Positions 51,275 through 63,156 of a stretch of 64,000 nucleotides of DNA are shown here, one piece after another. The DNA lies in contig OX377206.1 of NCBI GenBank assembly GCA_947396885.1, positions 45,987,631 to 46,051,630 on the forward strand. Direction: 5' to 3'. The notes beneath the pieces were generated by a model, which did not search any database, was not told where the DNA came from, and was given only the letters and a program-made list of their open reading frames with translations. Each line of letters opens with the position of its first letter. The first letter of the stretch is position 1. The position numbers and the translations under genes were made by a program. This stretch comes from Heligmosomoides polygyrus polygyrus (Eukaryota; Nematoda; Chromadorea; Rhabditida; Heligmosomidae).

Positions 51275-54200
51275 GTCTAGGGCACGCATTCAAAATCCTG
51301 ACTCACGAAGGACGACGTCTAGGGCACGCCTTCTGAATGCTGACGCACGTTGAACGACGTGCAGTGTTCGCCTTTTTAATCTCTACCCACGTTGGGCGAC
51401 GTCTGCGGCACTTCTTCTGAGCCGTGACGTACATTGAACGACGTCTAGCCCCCCCCCCACCTAATCATTACGTAGGTGGGACGACGTCTAGGGCACGCCT
51501 TCTGAATCCCTATGCACCTTGGACGACGTCTAGGGCACGCCTTCTGAATGCTGACGCACGTAGAACCACGTCCAGTGTTCGCCTTTCGAATGTCTACCCA
51601 CGTTGGGCGACGTCTGCGGCACTTCTTCTGAACCCTGACGTAAGTAGGACGACGTCTAGGGCACGACGTCTACCTTCCGAATGCTGACCCACGTTGGGCG
51701 ACGTCTGCGGCACTACTTCTGAACCCTGACGTACGTTGAACGAGGTCTAGCCCCCCTAATCATTACGAAAGTTGGACGACGTCTAGGGCACGCCTTCTGA
51801 ATCCCTATGCACCTTGGACGACGTCTAGGGCACGCATTCAAAATCATGACTTACGAAGGACGACGTCTAGGGCACGCCTTCTGAATCCCAGTGCACCTTG
51901 GACGACGTCTAGGGCACGCATTCAAAATCCTGACTCACGAAGGACGACGTCTAGGGCACGCCTTCTGAATGCTGACGCACGTTGAACGACGTGCAGTGTT
52001 CGCCTTTTTAATCTCTACCCACGTTGGGCGACGTCTGCGGCACTTCTTCTGAGCCGTGACGTACATTGAACGACGTCTAGCCCCCCCCCCCACCTAATCA
52101 TTACGTAGGTGGGACGACGTCTAGGGCACGCCTTCTGAATCCCTATGCACCTTGGACGACGTCTAGGGCACGCCTTCTGAATGCTGACGCACGTAGAACC
52201 ACGTCCAGTGTTCGCCTTTCGAATGTCTACCCACGTTGGGCGACGTCTGCGGCACTTCTTCTGAACCCTGACGTAAGTAGGACGACGTCTAGGGCACGCC
52301 TTCTGAATCCCTATGCACCTTGGACGACGTCTAGTGCACGCATTCAAAATCTCCGACTCACGAAGGACGACGTCTGCGGCACTTCTTCTGAACCCTGACG
52401 TACGTTGAACGACGTCTAGCTCCCCCCCCCCCCCCCTAATCATTACGTAAGTTGGACGACGTCTAGGGCACGCCATCTGAATCCCTATGCACCTTGGACG
52501 ACGTCTAGGGCACGCATTCAAAATCCCCGACTCACGAAGGTCGACGTCTAGGGTAGCCTTCTGAATGCTGACGCACGTTGAACGACGTCCAGTGTTCGCC
52601 TTTTGAATCTATACCCACGTTGGGCGACGTCTGCGGCACTTCTTCTGAACCTGACGTACGTTGAACTACGTCTAGCTCCCCCCCTAATCATTACGTAAGT
52701 TGGACGACGTCTAGGGCACGCCTTCTGAACGCTGACGCACATTGAAAGACGTCCAGTGTTCGCCTTTTGAATCTCTACCCACGATGGGCGACGTCTGCGG
52801 CACTTCTTCTGAACCCTGACGTACGTTGAACGACGTCTAGCTCCCCACCTCACCCCTAATCATTGCGTAAGTTGGACCACGTCTACGGCACGCCTTCTGT
52901 ATCCCTATGCACCTTGGACGACGTCTAGGGCACGCATTCAAAATCCCCGACTCACGAAGGACGACGTCTAGGGTAGCCTTCTGAATGCTGACGCACGTTG
53001 AACGACGTCCAGTGTTCGCCTTTTGAATCTCTACCCACGTTGGGCGACGTCTACGGCACTTCTTCTGAAACTGACGTACGTTGAACGACGTCTAGCTCCC
53101 CCCCCCCCCTAATCATGACGTAAGTTGGACGACGACTAGGGCACGCCTTCTGAACGCTGACGCACATTGAAAGACGTCCAGTGTTCGCCTTTTGAATCTC
53201 TACCCACGATGGGCGACGTCTGCGGCACTTCTTCTGAACCCTGACGTACGTTGAACGACGTCTAGCTCCCCCCCTCACCCCTAATCATTACGTAAGTTGG
53301 ACGACGTCTAGGGCACGCCTTCTGAATCCCTATGCACCTTGGACGACGTCTAGGGCACGCATTCAAAATCCCCGACTCACGAAGGACGACGTCTAGGGTA
53401 GCCTTCTGAATGCTGACGCACGTTGAACGACGTCCAGTGTTCGCCTTTTGAATCTCTACCCACCCTGGGCGACGTCTGCGGCACTTCATCTGAACCGTGA
53501 CATACGTTGAACGACGTCTAGCCCCCCCCCCCACATAATCATTACGTAGGTGGGACGACGTCCAGGGCACGCATTCAAAATCCTGACTCACGAAGGACGA
53601 CGTCTAGGGCACGCCTTCTGAATGCTGACGCACGTTGAACGACGTGCAGTGTTCGCCTTTTTAATCTCTACCCACGTTGGGCGACGTCTGCGGCACTTCT
53701 TCTGAGCCGTGACGTACATTGAACGACGTCTAGCCCCCCCCCCCCCACCTAATCATTACGTAGGTGGGACGACGTCTAGGGCACGCCTTCTGAATCCCTA
53801 TGCACCTTGGACGACGTCTAGGGCACGCCTTCTGAATGCTGACGCACGTAGAACCACGTCCAGTGTTCGCCTTTCGAATGTCTACCCACGTTGGGCGACG
53901 TCTGCGGCACTTCCTCTGAACCCTGACGTAAGTAGGACGACGTCTAGGGCACGCCTTCTGAATCCCTATGCACCTTGGACGACGTCTAGTGCACGCATTC
54001 AAAATCTCCGACTCACGAAGGACGACGTCTGCGGCACTTCTTCTGAACCCTGACGTACGTTGAACGACGTCTAGCTCCCCCCCCTAATCATTACGTAAGT
54101 TGGACGACGTCTAGGGCACGCCATCTGAATCCCTATGCACCTTGGACGACGTCTAGGGCACGCATTCAAAATCCCCGACTCACGAAGGTCGACGTCTAGG

Positions 54201-55341
54201 GTAGCCTTCTGAATGCTGACGCACGTTGAACGACGTCCAGTGTTCGCCTTTTGAATCTATACCCACGTTGGGCGACGTCTGCGGCACTTCCTCTGAACCC
54301 TGACGTAAGTAGGACGACGTCTAGGGCACGCCTTCTGAATCCCTATGCACCTTGGACGACGTCTAGGGCACGCCTTCTGAATGCTGACGCACGTAGAACC
54401 ACGTCCAGTGTTCGCCTTTCGAATGTCTACCCACGTTGGGCGACGTCTGCGGCACTTCCTCTGAACCCTGACGTAAGTAGGACGACGTCTAGGGCACGCC
54501 TTCTGAATCCCTATGCACCTTGGACGACGTCTAGTGCACGCATTCAAAATCTCCGACTCACGAAGGACGACGTCTGCGGCACTTCTTCTGAACCCTGACG
54601 TACGTTGAACGACGTCTAGCTCCCCCCCCTAATCATTACGTAAGTTGGACGACGTCTAGGGCACGCCTTCTGAATCCCTATGCACCTTGGACGACGTCTA
54701 GGGCACGCCTTCTGAATGCTGACGCACGTAGAACCACGTCCAGTGTTCGCCTTTCGAATGTCTACCCACGTTGGGCGACGTCTGCGGCACTTCCTCTGAA
54801 CCCTGACGTAAGTAGGACGACGTCTAGGGCACGCCTTCTGAATCCCTATGCACCTTGGACGACGTCTAGTGCACGCATTCAAAATCTCCGACTCACGAAG
54901 GACGACGTCTGCGGCACTTCTTCTGAGCCTGACGTACGTTGAACTACGTCTAGCTCCCCCCCCCCTAATCATTACGTAAGTTGAACGACGTCTAGGGCAC
55001 GCCTTCTGAATCCCTATGCACCTTGGACGACGTCTAGTGCACGCATTCAAAATCTCCGACTCACGAAGGACGACGTCTGCGGCACTTCTTCTGAACCCTG
55101 ACGTACGTTGAACGACGTCTAGCTCCCCCCCCCCCCCTAATCATTACGTAAGTTGGACGACGTCTAGGGCACGCCATCTGAATCCCTATGCACCTTGGAC
55201 GACGTCTAGGGCACGCATTCAAAATCCCCGACTGACGAAGGTCGACGTCTAGGGTAGCCTTCTGAATGCTGACGCACGTTGAACGACGTCCAGTGTTCGC
55301 CTTTTGAATCTATACCCACGCTGGGCGACGTCTGCGGCACT
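51275..55341. repeat. Foreign-subfamily segment inside the right domain, matching 23-26 kb
   Basis: The left border falls where an a3 (CCTTGTGAATGC) is joined directly to an a2, near 51275. 51290-51656 matches about 24.63-25.0 kb. 51657-51950 matches 50400-50690. 51934-55341 matches 22994-26398. The right border lies inside an a5 unit at about 55341, where GCGGCAC of left-block type continues as TACTTCTGAACC of right-domain type. All borders lie in sequence shared by both partners, as expected for homologous recombination or gene conversion, or for a mis-join between similar repeats in assembly. Confidence 0.8.
51657..51670. repeat. 14-bp remnant monomer at a domain junction
   Basis: Identical to the remnant at 50400 and followed by the same TACCTTCCGAATGC unit, but preceded by sequence of the other subfamily (GACGTAAGTAGG a5). 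It marks where the 51.3-kb segment switches back to the 50.4-kb type. Confidence 0.85.
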
Positions 55342-55452
55342 ACTTCTGAACCCTGACGTACGTTGAACGACGTCTAGCCCCCCTAATCATTACGAAAATT
55401 GGACGACGTCTAGGGCACGCCTTCTGAATCCCTATGCACCTTGGACGACGTC

Positions 55453-55466
55453 TAGGGCACGACGTC
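55453..55466. repeat. 14-bp remnant monomer followed by full a3
   Basis: Same remnant, but followed by TAGGGTAGCCTTCCG. The a5 unit just downstream has GATGTACACGACGTC, a five-base loss. Both recur at about 56701-56820. Confidence 0.82.
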
Positions 55467-56418
55467 TAGGGTAGCCTTCCGAATGCTGACGCACGTTGAA
55501 CGACGTCCAGTGTTCGCCTTTTGAATCTCTACCCACGCTGGGCGACGTCTGCGGCACTTCTTCTGAACCCTGATGTACACGACGTCTAGCTCCCCCCCTA
55601 ATCATTACATAAGTTGGACGACGTCTAGGGCACGCCTTCTGAATGCTGACGCACGTTGAACGACGTCCAGTGTTCGCCTTTTGAATCTCTACCCACGTTG
55701 GGCGACGTCTGCGGCACTTCTTCTGAACCCTGACGTACGTTGAACGACGTCTAGCCCCCCTCTAATCATTACGTAAATTGGACGACGTCTAGGGCACGCC
55801 TTCTGAATGCTGACGCACGTTGAACGACGTCCAGTGTTCGCCTTTTGAATCTCTACCCACGTTGGGCGACGTCTGCGGCACTTCCTCTGAACCCTGACGT
55901 ACGTTGAACGACGTCTAGCTCCCCCCCCCCCCTAATCATTACGTAAGTTGGACGACGTCTAGGGCACGCCTTCTGAATGCTGACGCACGTTGAACGACGT
56001 CCAGTGTTCGCCTTTTGAATCTCTACCCATGTTGGGCGACATCTGCGTCACTTCCTCTGAACCCTGACGTACGTTGAACGACGTCTAGCTCCCCCCCCCT
56101 AATCATTACGTAAGTTGGACGACGTCTAGGGCACGCCTTCTGAATGCTGACGCACGTTGAACGACGTCCAGTGTTCGCCTTTTGAAACTCTACCCACGTT
56201 GGGCGACGTCTGCGGCACTTCCTCTGAACCCTGACGTGCGTTGAACGACGTCTAGCTCCCCCCCTAATCATTACATAAGTTGGACGACGTCTAGGGCACG
56301 CCTTCTGAATGCTGACGCACGTTGAACGACGTCCAGTGTTCGCCTTTTGAATCTCTACCCACGTTGGGCGACGTCTGCGGCACTTCTTCTGAACCTGAGG
56401 TAGTTGAACGACGTCTAG

Positions 56419-56423
56419 CCCCC
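56419..56423. repeat. Shortest a6 C-tract noticed (5 C)
   Basis: TAG is followed by only five C before TAATCATTACG. This gives the lower end of the range seen in the array. Six-C tracts are common in the right domain, as near 42403. Confidence 0.75.
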
Positions 56424-56700
56424 TAATCATTACGTAAGTTGGACGACGTCTAGGGCACGCCTTCTGAATCCCTATGCACCTTGGACGACGTCTAGGGCAC
56501 GCATTCAAAATCCTGACTCACGAAGGACGACGTCTAGGGTAGCCTTCTGAATGCTGACTCACGTTGGGCGACGTCTGCGGCACTACTTCTGAACCCTGAC
56601 GTACGTTGAACGACGTCTAGCTCCCCCCCCCTAATCATTACGTAAGTTGGACGACGTCTAGGGCACGCCTTCTGAATCCCTATGCACCTTGGACGACGTC

Positions 56701-56714
56701 TAGGGCACGACGTC
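56701..56714. repeat. 14-bp remnant monomer, 1.25-kb paralogue
   Basis: Second copy of the remnant plus TAGGGTAGCCTTCCG arrangement, 1,248 bases from the first. It is followed by the same shortened a5, GATGTACACGACGTC. Confidence 0.82.
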
Positions 56715-59700
56715 TAGGGTAGCCTTCCGAATGCTGACGCACGTTGAACGACGTCCAGTGTTCGCCTTTTGAATCTCTACCCACGCTGGGCGACGTCTGC
56801 GGCACTTCTTCTGAACCCTGATGTACACGACGTCTAGCTCCCCCCCTAATCATTACATAAGTTGGACGACGTCTAGGGCACGCCTTCTGAATGCTGACGC
56901 ACGTTGAACGACGTCCAGTGTTCGCCTTTTGAATCTCTACCCACGTTGGGCGACGTCTGCGGCACTTCCTCTGAACCCTGACGTACGTTGAACGACGTCT
57001 ATCTCCCCCCCCCCTAATCATTACGTAAGTTGGACGACGTCTAGGGTAGCCTTCTGAATGCTGACTCACGTTGGGCGACGTCTGCGGCACTACTTCTGAA
57101 CCCTGACGTACGTTGAACGACGTCTAGCTCCCCCCCCCCCTAATCATTACGTAAGTTGGACGACGTCTAGGGCACGCCTTCTGAATGCTGACGCACGTTG
57201 AACGACGTCCAGTGTTCGCCTTTTGAATCTCTACCCACGTTGGGCGACGTCTGCGGCACTTCTTCTGAACCTGAGGTAGTTGAACGACGTCTAGCCCCCC
57301 TCTAGTCATTACATAATTTGGACGACGTCTGGGGCACGCCTTCTGAATGCTGACGCACGTTGAACGACGTCCAGTGTTCGCCTTTTGAATCTCTACCCAT
57401 GTTGGGCGACATCTGCGGCACTTCTTCTGAACCCTGACGTACGTTGAACGACGTCTAGCTCCCCCCCCCCCTAATCATTACGTAAGTTGGACGACGTCTA
57501 GGGCACGCCTTCTGAATGCTGACGCACGTTGAACGACGTCCAGTGTTCGCCTTTTGAATCTCTACCCACGTTGGGCGACGTCTGCGGCACTTCCTCTGAA
57601 CCCTGACGTACGTTGAACGACGTCTAGCTCCCCCCCCTAATCATTACGTAAGTTGGACGACGTCTAGGGCACGCCTTCTGAATCCCTATGCACCTTGGAC
57701 GACGTCTAGGGAACGCATTCAAAATCCTGACTCACGAAGGACGACGTCTAGGGTAGCCTTCTGAATGCTGACGCACGTTGGGCGACGTTTGCGGCACTAC
57801 TTCTGAACCCTGACGTACGTTGAACGACGTCCAGTGTTCGCCTTTTGAATCTCTACCCATGTTGGGCGACATCTGCGGCACTTCCTCTGAACCCTTACGT
57901 ACGTTGAACGACGTCTAGCTCCCCCCCCCCCCTAATCATTACGTAAGTTGGACGACGTCTAGGGTACGCCTTCTGAATCCCTATGCACCTTGGACGACGT
58001 CTAGCTCCCCCCCCCTAATCATTACGTAAGTTGGACGACGTCTAGGGCACGCCTTCTGAATCCCTATGCACCTTGGACGACGTCTAGGGCACGCATTCAA
58101 AATCCTGACTTACGAAGGACGACGTCTAGGGTAGCCTTCTGAATGCTGACGCACGTTGAACGACGTCCAGCGTTCGCCTTTTGAATCTCTACCCATGTTG
58201 GGCGACATCTGCGTCACTTACCTCTGAACCCTGACGTACGTTGAACGACGTCTAGCTCCCCCCCCCCCTAATCATTACGTAAGTTGGACGACGTCTAGGG
58301 CACGCCTTCTGAATGCTGACGCACGTTGAACGACGTCCAGTGTTCGCCTTTTGAATCTCTACCCACGTTGGGCGACGTCTGCGGCACTTCCTCTGAACCC
58401 TGACGTACGTTGAACGACGTCTAGCTCCCCCCCCCTAATCATTACATAAGTTGGACGACGTCTAGGGCACGCCTTCTGAATGCTGACGCACGTTGAACGA
58501 CGTCCAGTGTTCGCCTTTTGAATCTCTACCCACGTTGGGCGACGTCTGCGGCACTTCTTCTGAACCTGAGGTAGTTGAACGACGTCTAGCCCCCCTCTAG
58601 TCATTACATAATTTGGACGACGTCTGGGGCACGCCTTCTGAATGCTGACGCACGTTGAACGACGTCCAGTGTTCGCCTTTTGAATCTCTACCCATGTTGG
58701 GCGACATCTGCGGCACTTCTTCTGAACCCTGACGTACGTTGAACGACGTCTAGCTCCCCCCCCCTAATCATTACGTAAGTTGGACGACGTCTAGGGCACG
58801 CCTTCTGAATGCTGACGCACGTTGAACGACGTCCAGTGTTCGCCTTTTGAATCTCTACCCACGTTGGGCGACGTCTGCGGCACTTCCTCTGAACCCTGAC
58901 GTACGTTGAACGACGTCTAGCTCCCCCCCCTAATCATTACGTAAGTTGGACGACGTCTAGGGCACGCCTTCTGAATCCCTATGCACCTTGGACGACGTCT
59001 AGGGAACGCATTCAAAATCCTGACTCACGAAGGACGACGTCTAGGGTAGCCTTCTGAATGCTGACGCACGTTGGGCGACGTTTGCGGCACTACTTCTGAA
59101 CCCTGACGTACGTTGAACGACGTCTAGCCCCCCTAATCATTACGAAAGTTGGACGACGTCTAGGGCACGCCTTCTGAATCCCTATGCACCTTGGACGACG
59201 TCTAGGGCACGCATTCAAAATCATGACTTACGAAGTACGACGTCTAGGGCACGCCTTCTGAATCCCAGTGCATCTTGGACGACGTCTAGGGCACGCATTC
59301 AAAATCCTGACTTACGAAGGACGACGTCTAGGCACGCCTTCTGAATGCTGACGCACGTTGAACGACGTCCAGTGTTCGCCTTTTGAATCTCTACCCATGT
59401 TGGGCGACATCTGCGGCACTTCCTCTGAACCCTTACGTACGTTGAACGACGTCTAGCTCCCCCCCCCTAATCATTACGTAAGTTGGACGACGTCTAGGGT
59501 ACGCCTTCTGAATCCCTATGCACCTTGGACGACGTCTAGCTCCCCCCCCTAATCATTACGTAAGTTGGACGACGTCTAGGGCACGCCTTCTGAATCCCTA
59601 TGCACCTTGGACGACGTCTAGGGCACGCATTCAAAATCATGACTTACGAAGTACGACGTCTAGGGCACGCCTTCTGAATCCCAGTGCATCTTGGACGACG

Positions 59701-60193
59701 TCTAGGGCACGCATTCAAAATCCTGACTTACGAAGGACGACGTCTAGGGTAGCCTTCTGAATGCTGACGCACGTTGAACGACGTCCAGCGTTCGCCTTTT
59801 GAATCTCTACCCATGTTGGGCGACATCTGCGTCACTTACCTCTGAACCCTGACGTACGTTGAACGACGTCTAGCTCCCCCCCCCCTAATCATTACGTAAG
59901 TTGGACGACGTCTAGGGCACGCCTTCTGAATGCTGACGCACGTTGAACGACGTCCAGTGTTCGCCTTTTGAATCTCTACCCACGTTGGGCGACGTCTGCG
60001 GCACTTCCTCTGAACCCTGACGTACGTTGAACGACGTCTAGCTCCCCCCCCCTAATCATTACATAAGTTGGACGACGTCTAGGGCACGCCTTCTGAATCC
60101 CTATGCACCTTGGACGACGTCTAGGGCACGCATTCAAAATCCTGACTCACGAAGGACGACGTCTAGGGTAGCCTTCTGAATGCTGACTCACGT

Positions 60194-60203
60194 TGGGCGT
60201 CTG
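60194..60203. repeat. Monomer joint with core palindrome lost (copy B)
   Basis: Same TGGGCGTCTG loss as at 47451, followed by the same CTGTCGTACG change in a5. This shows that the loss predates duplication of the ~7-kb block. Confidence 0.8.
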
Positions 60204-60873
60204 CGGCACTACTTCTGAACCCTGTCGTACGTTGAACGACGTCTAGCTCCCCCCCCTAATCATTACGTAAGTTGGACGACGTCTAGGGCACGCCTTCTGA
60301 ATGCTGACGCACGTTGAACGACGTCCAGTGTTCGCCTTTTGAATCTCTACCCACGTTGGGCGACGTCTGCGGCACTTCTTCTGAACCTGAGGTAGTTGAA
60401 CGACGTCTAGCCCCCCTCTAGTCATTACATAATTTGGACGACGTCTGGGGCACGCCTTCTGAATGCTGACGCACGTTGAACGACGTCCAGTGTTCGCCTT
60501 TTGAATCTCTACCCATGTTGGGCGACATCTGCGGCACTTCTTCTGAACCCTGACGTACGTTGAACGACGTCTAGCTCCCCCCCCCCTAATCATTACGTAA
60601 GTTGGACGACGTCTAGGGCACGCCTTCTGAATGCTGACGCACGTTGAACGACGTCCAGTGTTCGCCTTTTGAATCTCTACCCACGTTGGGCGACGTCTGC
60701 GGCACTTCCTCTGAACCCTGACGTACGTTGAACGACGTCTAGCTCCCCCCCCCCCCCCTAATCATTACGTAAGTTGGACGACGTCTAGGGTAGCCTTCTG
60801 AATGCTGACTCACGTTGGGCGACGTCTGCGGCACTACTTCTGAACCCTGACGTACGTTGAACGACGTCTAGCT

Positions 60874-60889
60874 CCCCCCCCCCCCCCCC
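60874..60889. repeat. Long a6 C-tract (16 C)
   Basis: A run of 16 C after TAGCT, followed by TAATCATTACG. The homologous tract in copy A (near 48133) has fewer C, showing that tract length changes faster than the surrounding sequence. Confidence 0.8.
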
Positions 60890-63142
60890 TAATCATTACG
60901 TAAGTTGGACGACGTCTAGGGCACGCCTTCTGAATGCTGACGCACGTTGAACGACGTCCAGTGTTCGCCTTTTGAATCTCTACCCACGTTGGGCGACGTC
61001 TGCGGCACTTCTTCTGAACCTGAGGTAGTTGAACGACGTCTAGCCCCCCTCTAGTCATTACATAATTTGGACGACGTCTGGGGCACGCCTTCTGAATGCT
61101 GACGCACGTTGAACGACGTCCAGTGTTCGCCTTTTGAATCTCTACCCATGTTGGGCGACATCTGCGGCACTTCTTCTGAACCCTGACGTACGTTGAACGA
61201 CGTCTAGCTCCCCCCCCCCTAATCATTACGTAAGTTGGACGACGTCTAGGGCACGCCTTCTGAATGCTGACGCACGTTGAACGACGTCCAGTGTTCGCCT
61301 TTTGAATCTCTACCCACGTTGGGCGACGTCTGCGGCACTTCCTCTGAACCCTGACGTACGTTGAACGACGTCTAGCTCCCCCCCTAATCATTACGTAAGT
61401 TGGACGACGTCTAGGGCACGCCTTCTGAATCCCTATGCACCTTGGACGACGTCTAGGGAACGCATTCAAAATCCTGACTCACGAAGGACGACGTCTAGGG
61501 TAGCCTTCTGAATGCTGACGCACGTTGGGCGACGTTTGCGGCACTACTTCTGAACCCTGACGTACGTTGAACGACGTCTAGCCCCCCTAATCATTACGAA
61601 AGTTGGACGACGTCTAGGGCACGCCTTCTGAATCCCTATGCACCTTGGACGACGTCTAGGGCACGCATTCAAAATCATGACTTACGAAGGACGACGTCTA
61701 GGGCACGCCTTCTGAATCCCAGTGCATCTTGGACGACGTCTAGGGCACGCATTCAAAATCCTGACTTACGAAGGACGACGTCTAGGCACGCCTTCTGAAT
61801 GCTGACGCACGTTGAACGACGTCCAGTGTTCGCCTTTTGAATCTCTACCCATGTTGGGCGACATCTGCGGCACTTCCTCTGAACCCTTACGTACGTTGAA
61901 CGACGTCTAGCTCCCCCCCCCCTAATCATTACGTAAGTTGGACGACGTCTAGGGTACGCCTTCTGAATCCCTATGCACCTTGGACGACGTCTAGGGCACG
62001 CATTCAAAATCCTGACTTACGAAGGACGACGTCTAGGGTAGCCTTCTGAATGCTGACGCACGTTGAACGACGTCCAGCGTTCGCCTTTTGAATCTCTACC
62101 CATGTTGGGCGACATCTGCGTCACTTCCTCTGAACCCTGACGTACGTTGAACGACGTCTAGCTCCCCCCCCCTAATCATTACGTAAGTTGGACGACGTCT
62201 AGGGCACGCCTTCTGAATGCTGACGCACGTTGAACGACGTCCAGTGTTCGCCTTTTGAATCTCTACCCACGTTGGGCGACGTCTGCGGCACTTCCTCTGA
62301 ACCCTGACGTACGTTGAACGACGTCTAGCTCCCCCCCCCTAATCATTACATAAGTTGGACGACGTCTAGGGCACGCCTTCTGAATCCCTATGCACCTTGG
62401 ACGACGTCTAGGGCACGCATTCAAAATCCTGACTCACGAAGGACGACGTCTAGGGTAGCCTTCTGAATGCTGACTCACGTTGGGCGACGTCTGCGGCACT
62501 ACTTCTGAACCCTGACGTACGTTGAACGACGTCTAGCTCCCCCCCCCCTAATCATTACGTAAGTTGGACGACGTCTAGGGCACGCCTTCTGAATGCTGAC
62601 GCACGTTGAACGACGTCCAGTGTTCGCCTTTTGAATCTCTACCCACGTTGGGCGACGTCTGCGGCACTTCTTCTGAACCTGAGGTAGTTGAACGACGTCT
62701 AGCCCCCCTCTAGTCATTACATAATTTGGACGACGTCTGGGGCACGCCTTCTGAATGCTGACGCACGTTGAACGACGTCCAGTGTTCGCCTTTTGAATCT
62801 CTACCCACGTTGGGCGACGTCTGCGGCAATTCTTCTGAACCTGAGGTAGTTGAACGACGTCTAGCCCCCCTAATCATTACGTAAGTTGGACGACGTCTAG
62901 GGCACGCCTTCTGAATCCCTATGCACCTTGGACGACGTCTAGGGCACGCATTCAAAATCCTGACTCACGAAGGACGACGTCTAGGGTAGCCTTCTGAATG
63001 CTGACCCACGTTGGGCGACGTCTGCGGCACTACTTCTGAACCCTGACGTACGTTGAACGACGTCTAGCCCCCCTAATCATTACGTAAGTTGGACGACGTC
63101 TAGGGCACGCCTTCTGAATTCCTATGCACCTTGGACGACGTC

Positions 63143-63156
63143 TAGGGCACGACGTC
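63143..63156. repeat. 14-bp remnant monomer, copy B
   Basis: Counterpart of 50400 in the second ~7-kb copy (offset 12,743), followed by TACCTTCCGAATGC and the a6 form with a GAGGTC core, as in copy A. Confidence 0.85.

Larger units (their letters stand above)
55342..56868. repeat. Domain 12: 1.25-kb superrepeat after the inserted segment
   Basis: The remnant monomer, TTCCG a3 and shortened a5 at about 55.45-55.6 kb are repeated at 56.70-56.83 kb. Between them are four-unit HORs with single-base differences such as GAAACTCTACCC a4 (about 56186) and GACGTGCGTTG a5 (about 56232). No non-satellite sequence is seen. Confidence 0.75.

Noticed and set aside
51275..55341. Treating the foreign-subfamily segment as a mobile element.
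   Set aside because: It consists only of the same monomers and has no element ends. Its borders lie in shared homologous units, so recombination or assembly error explains it better.
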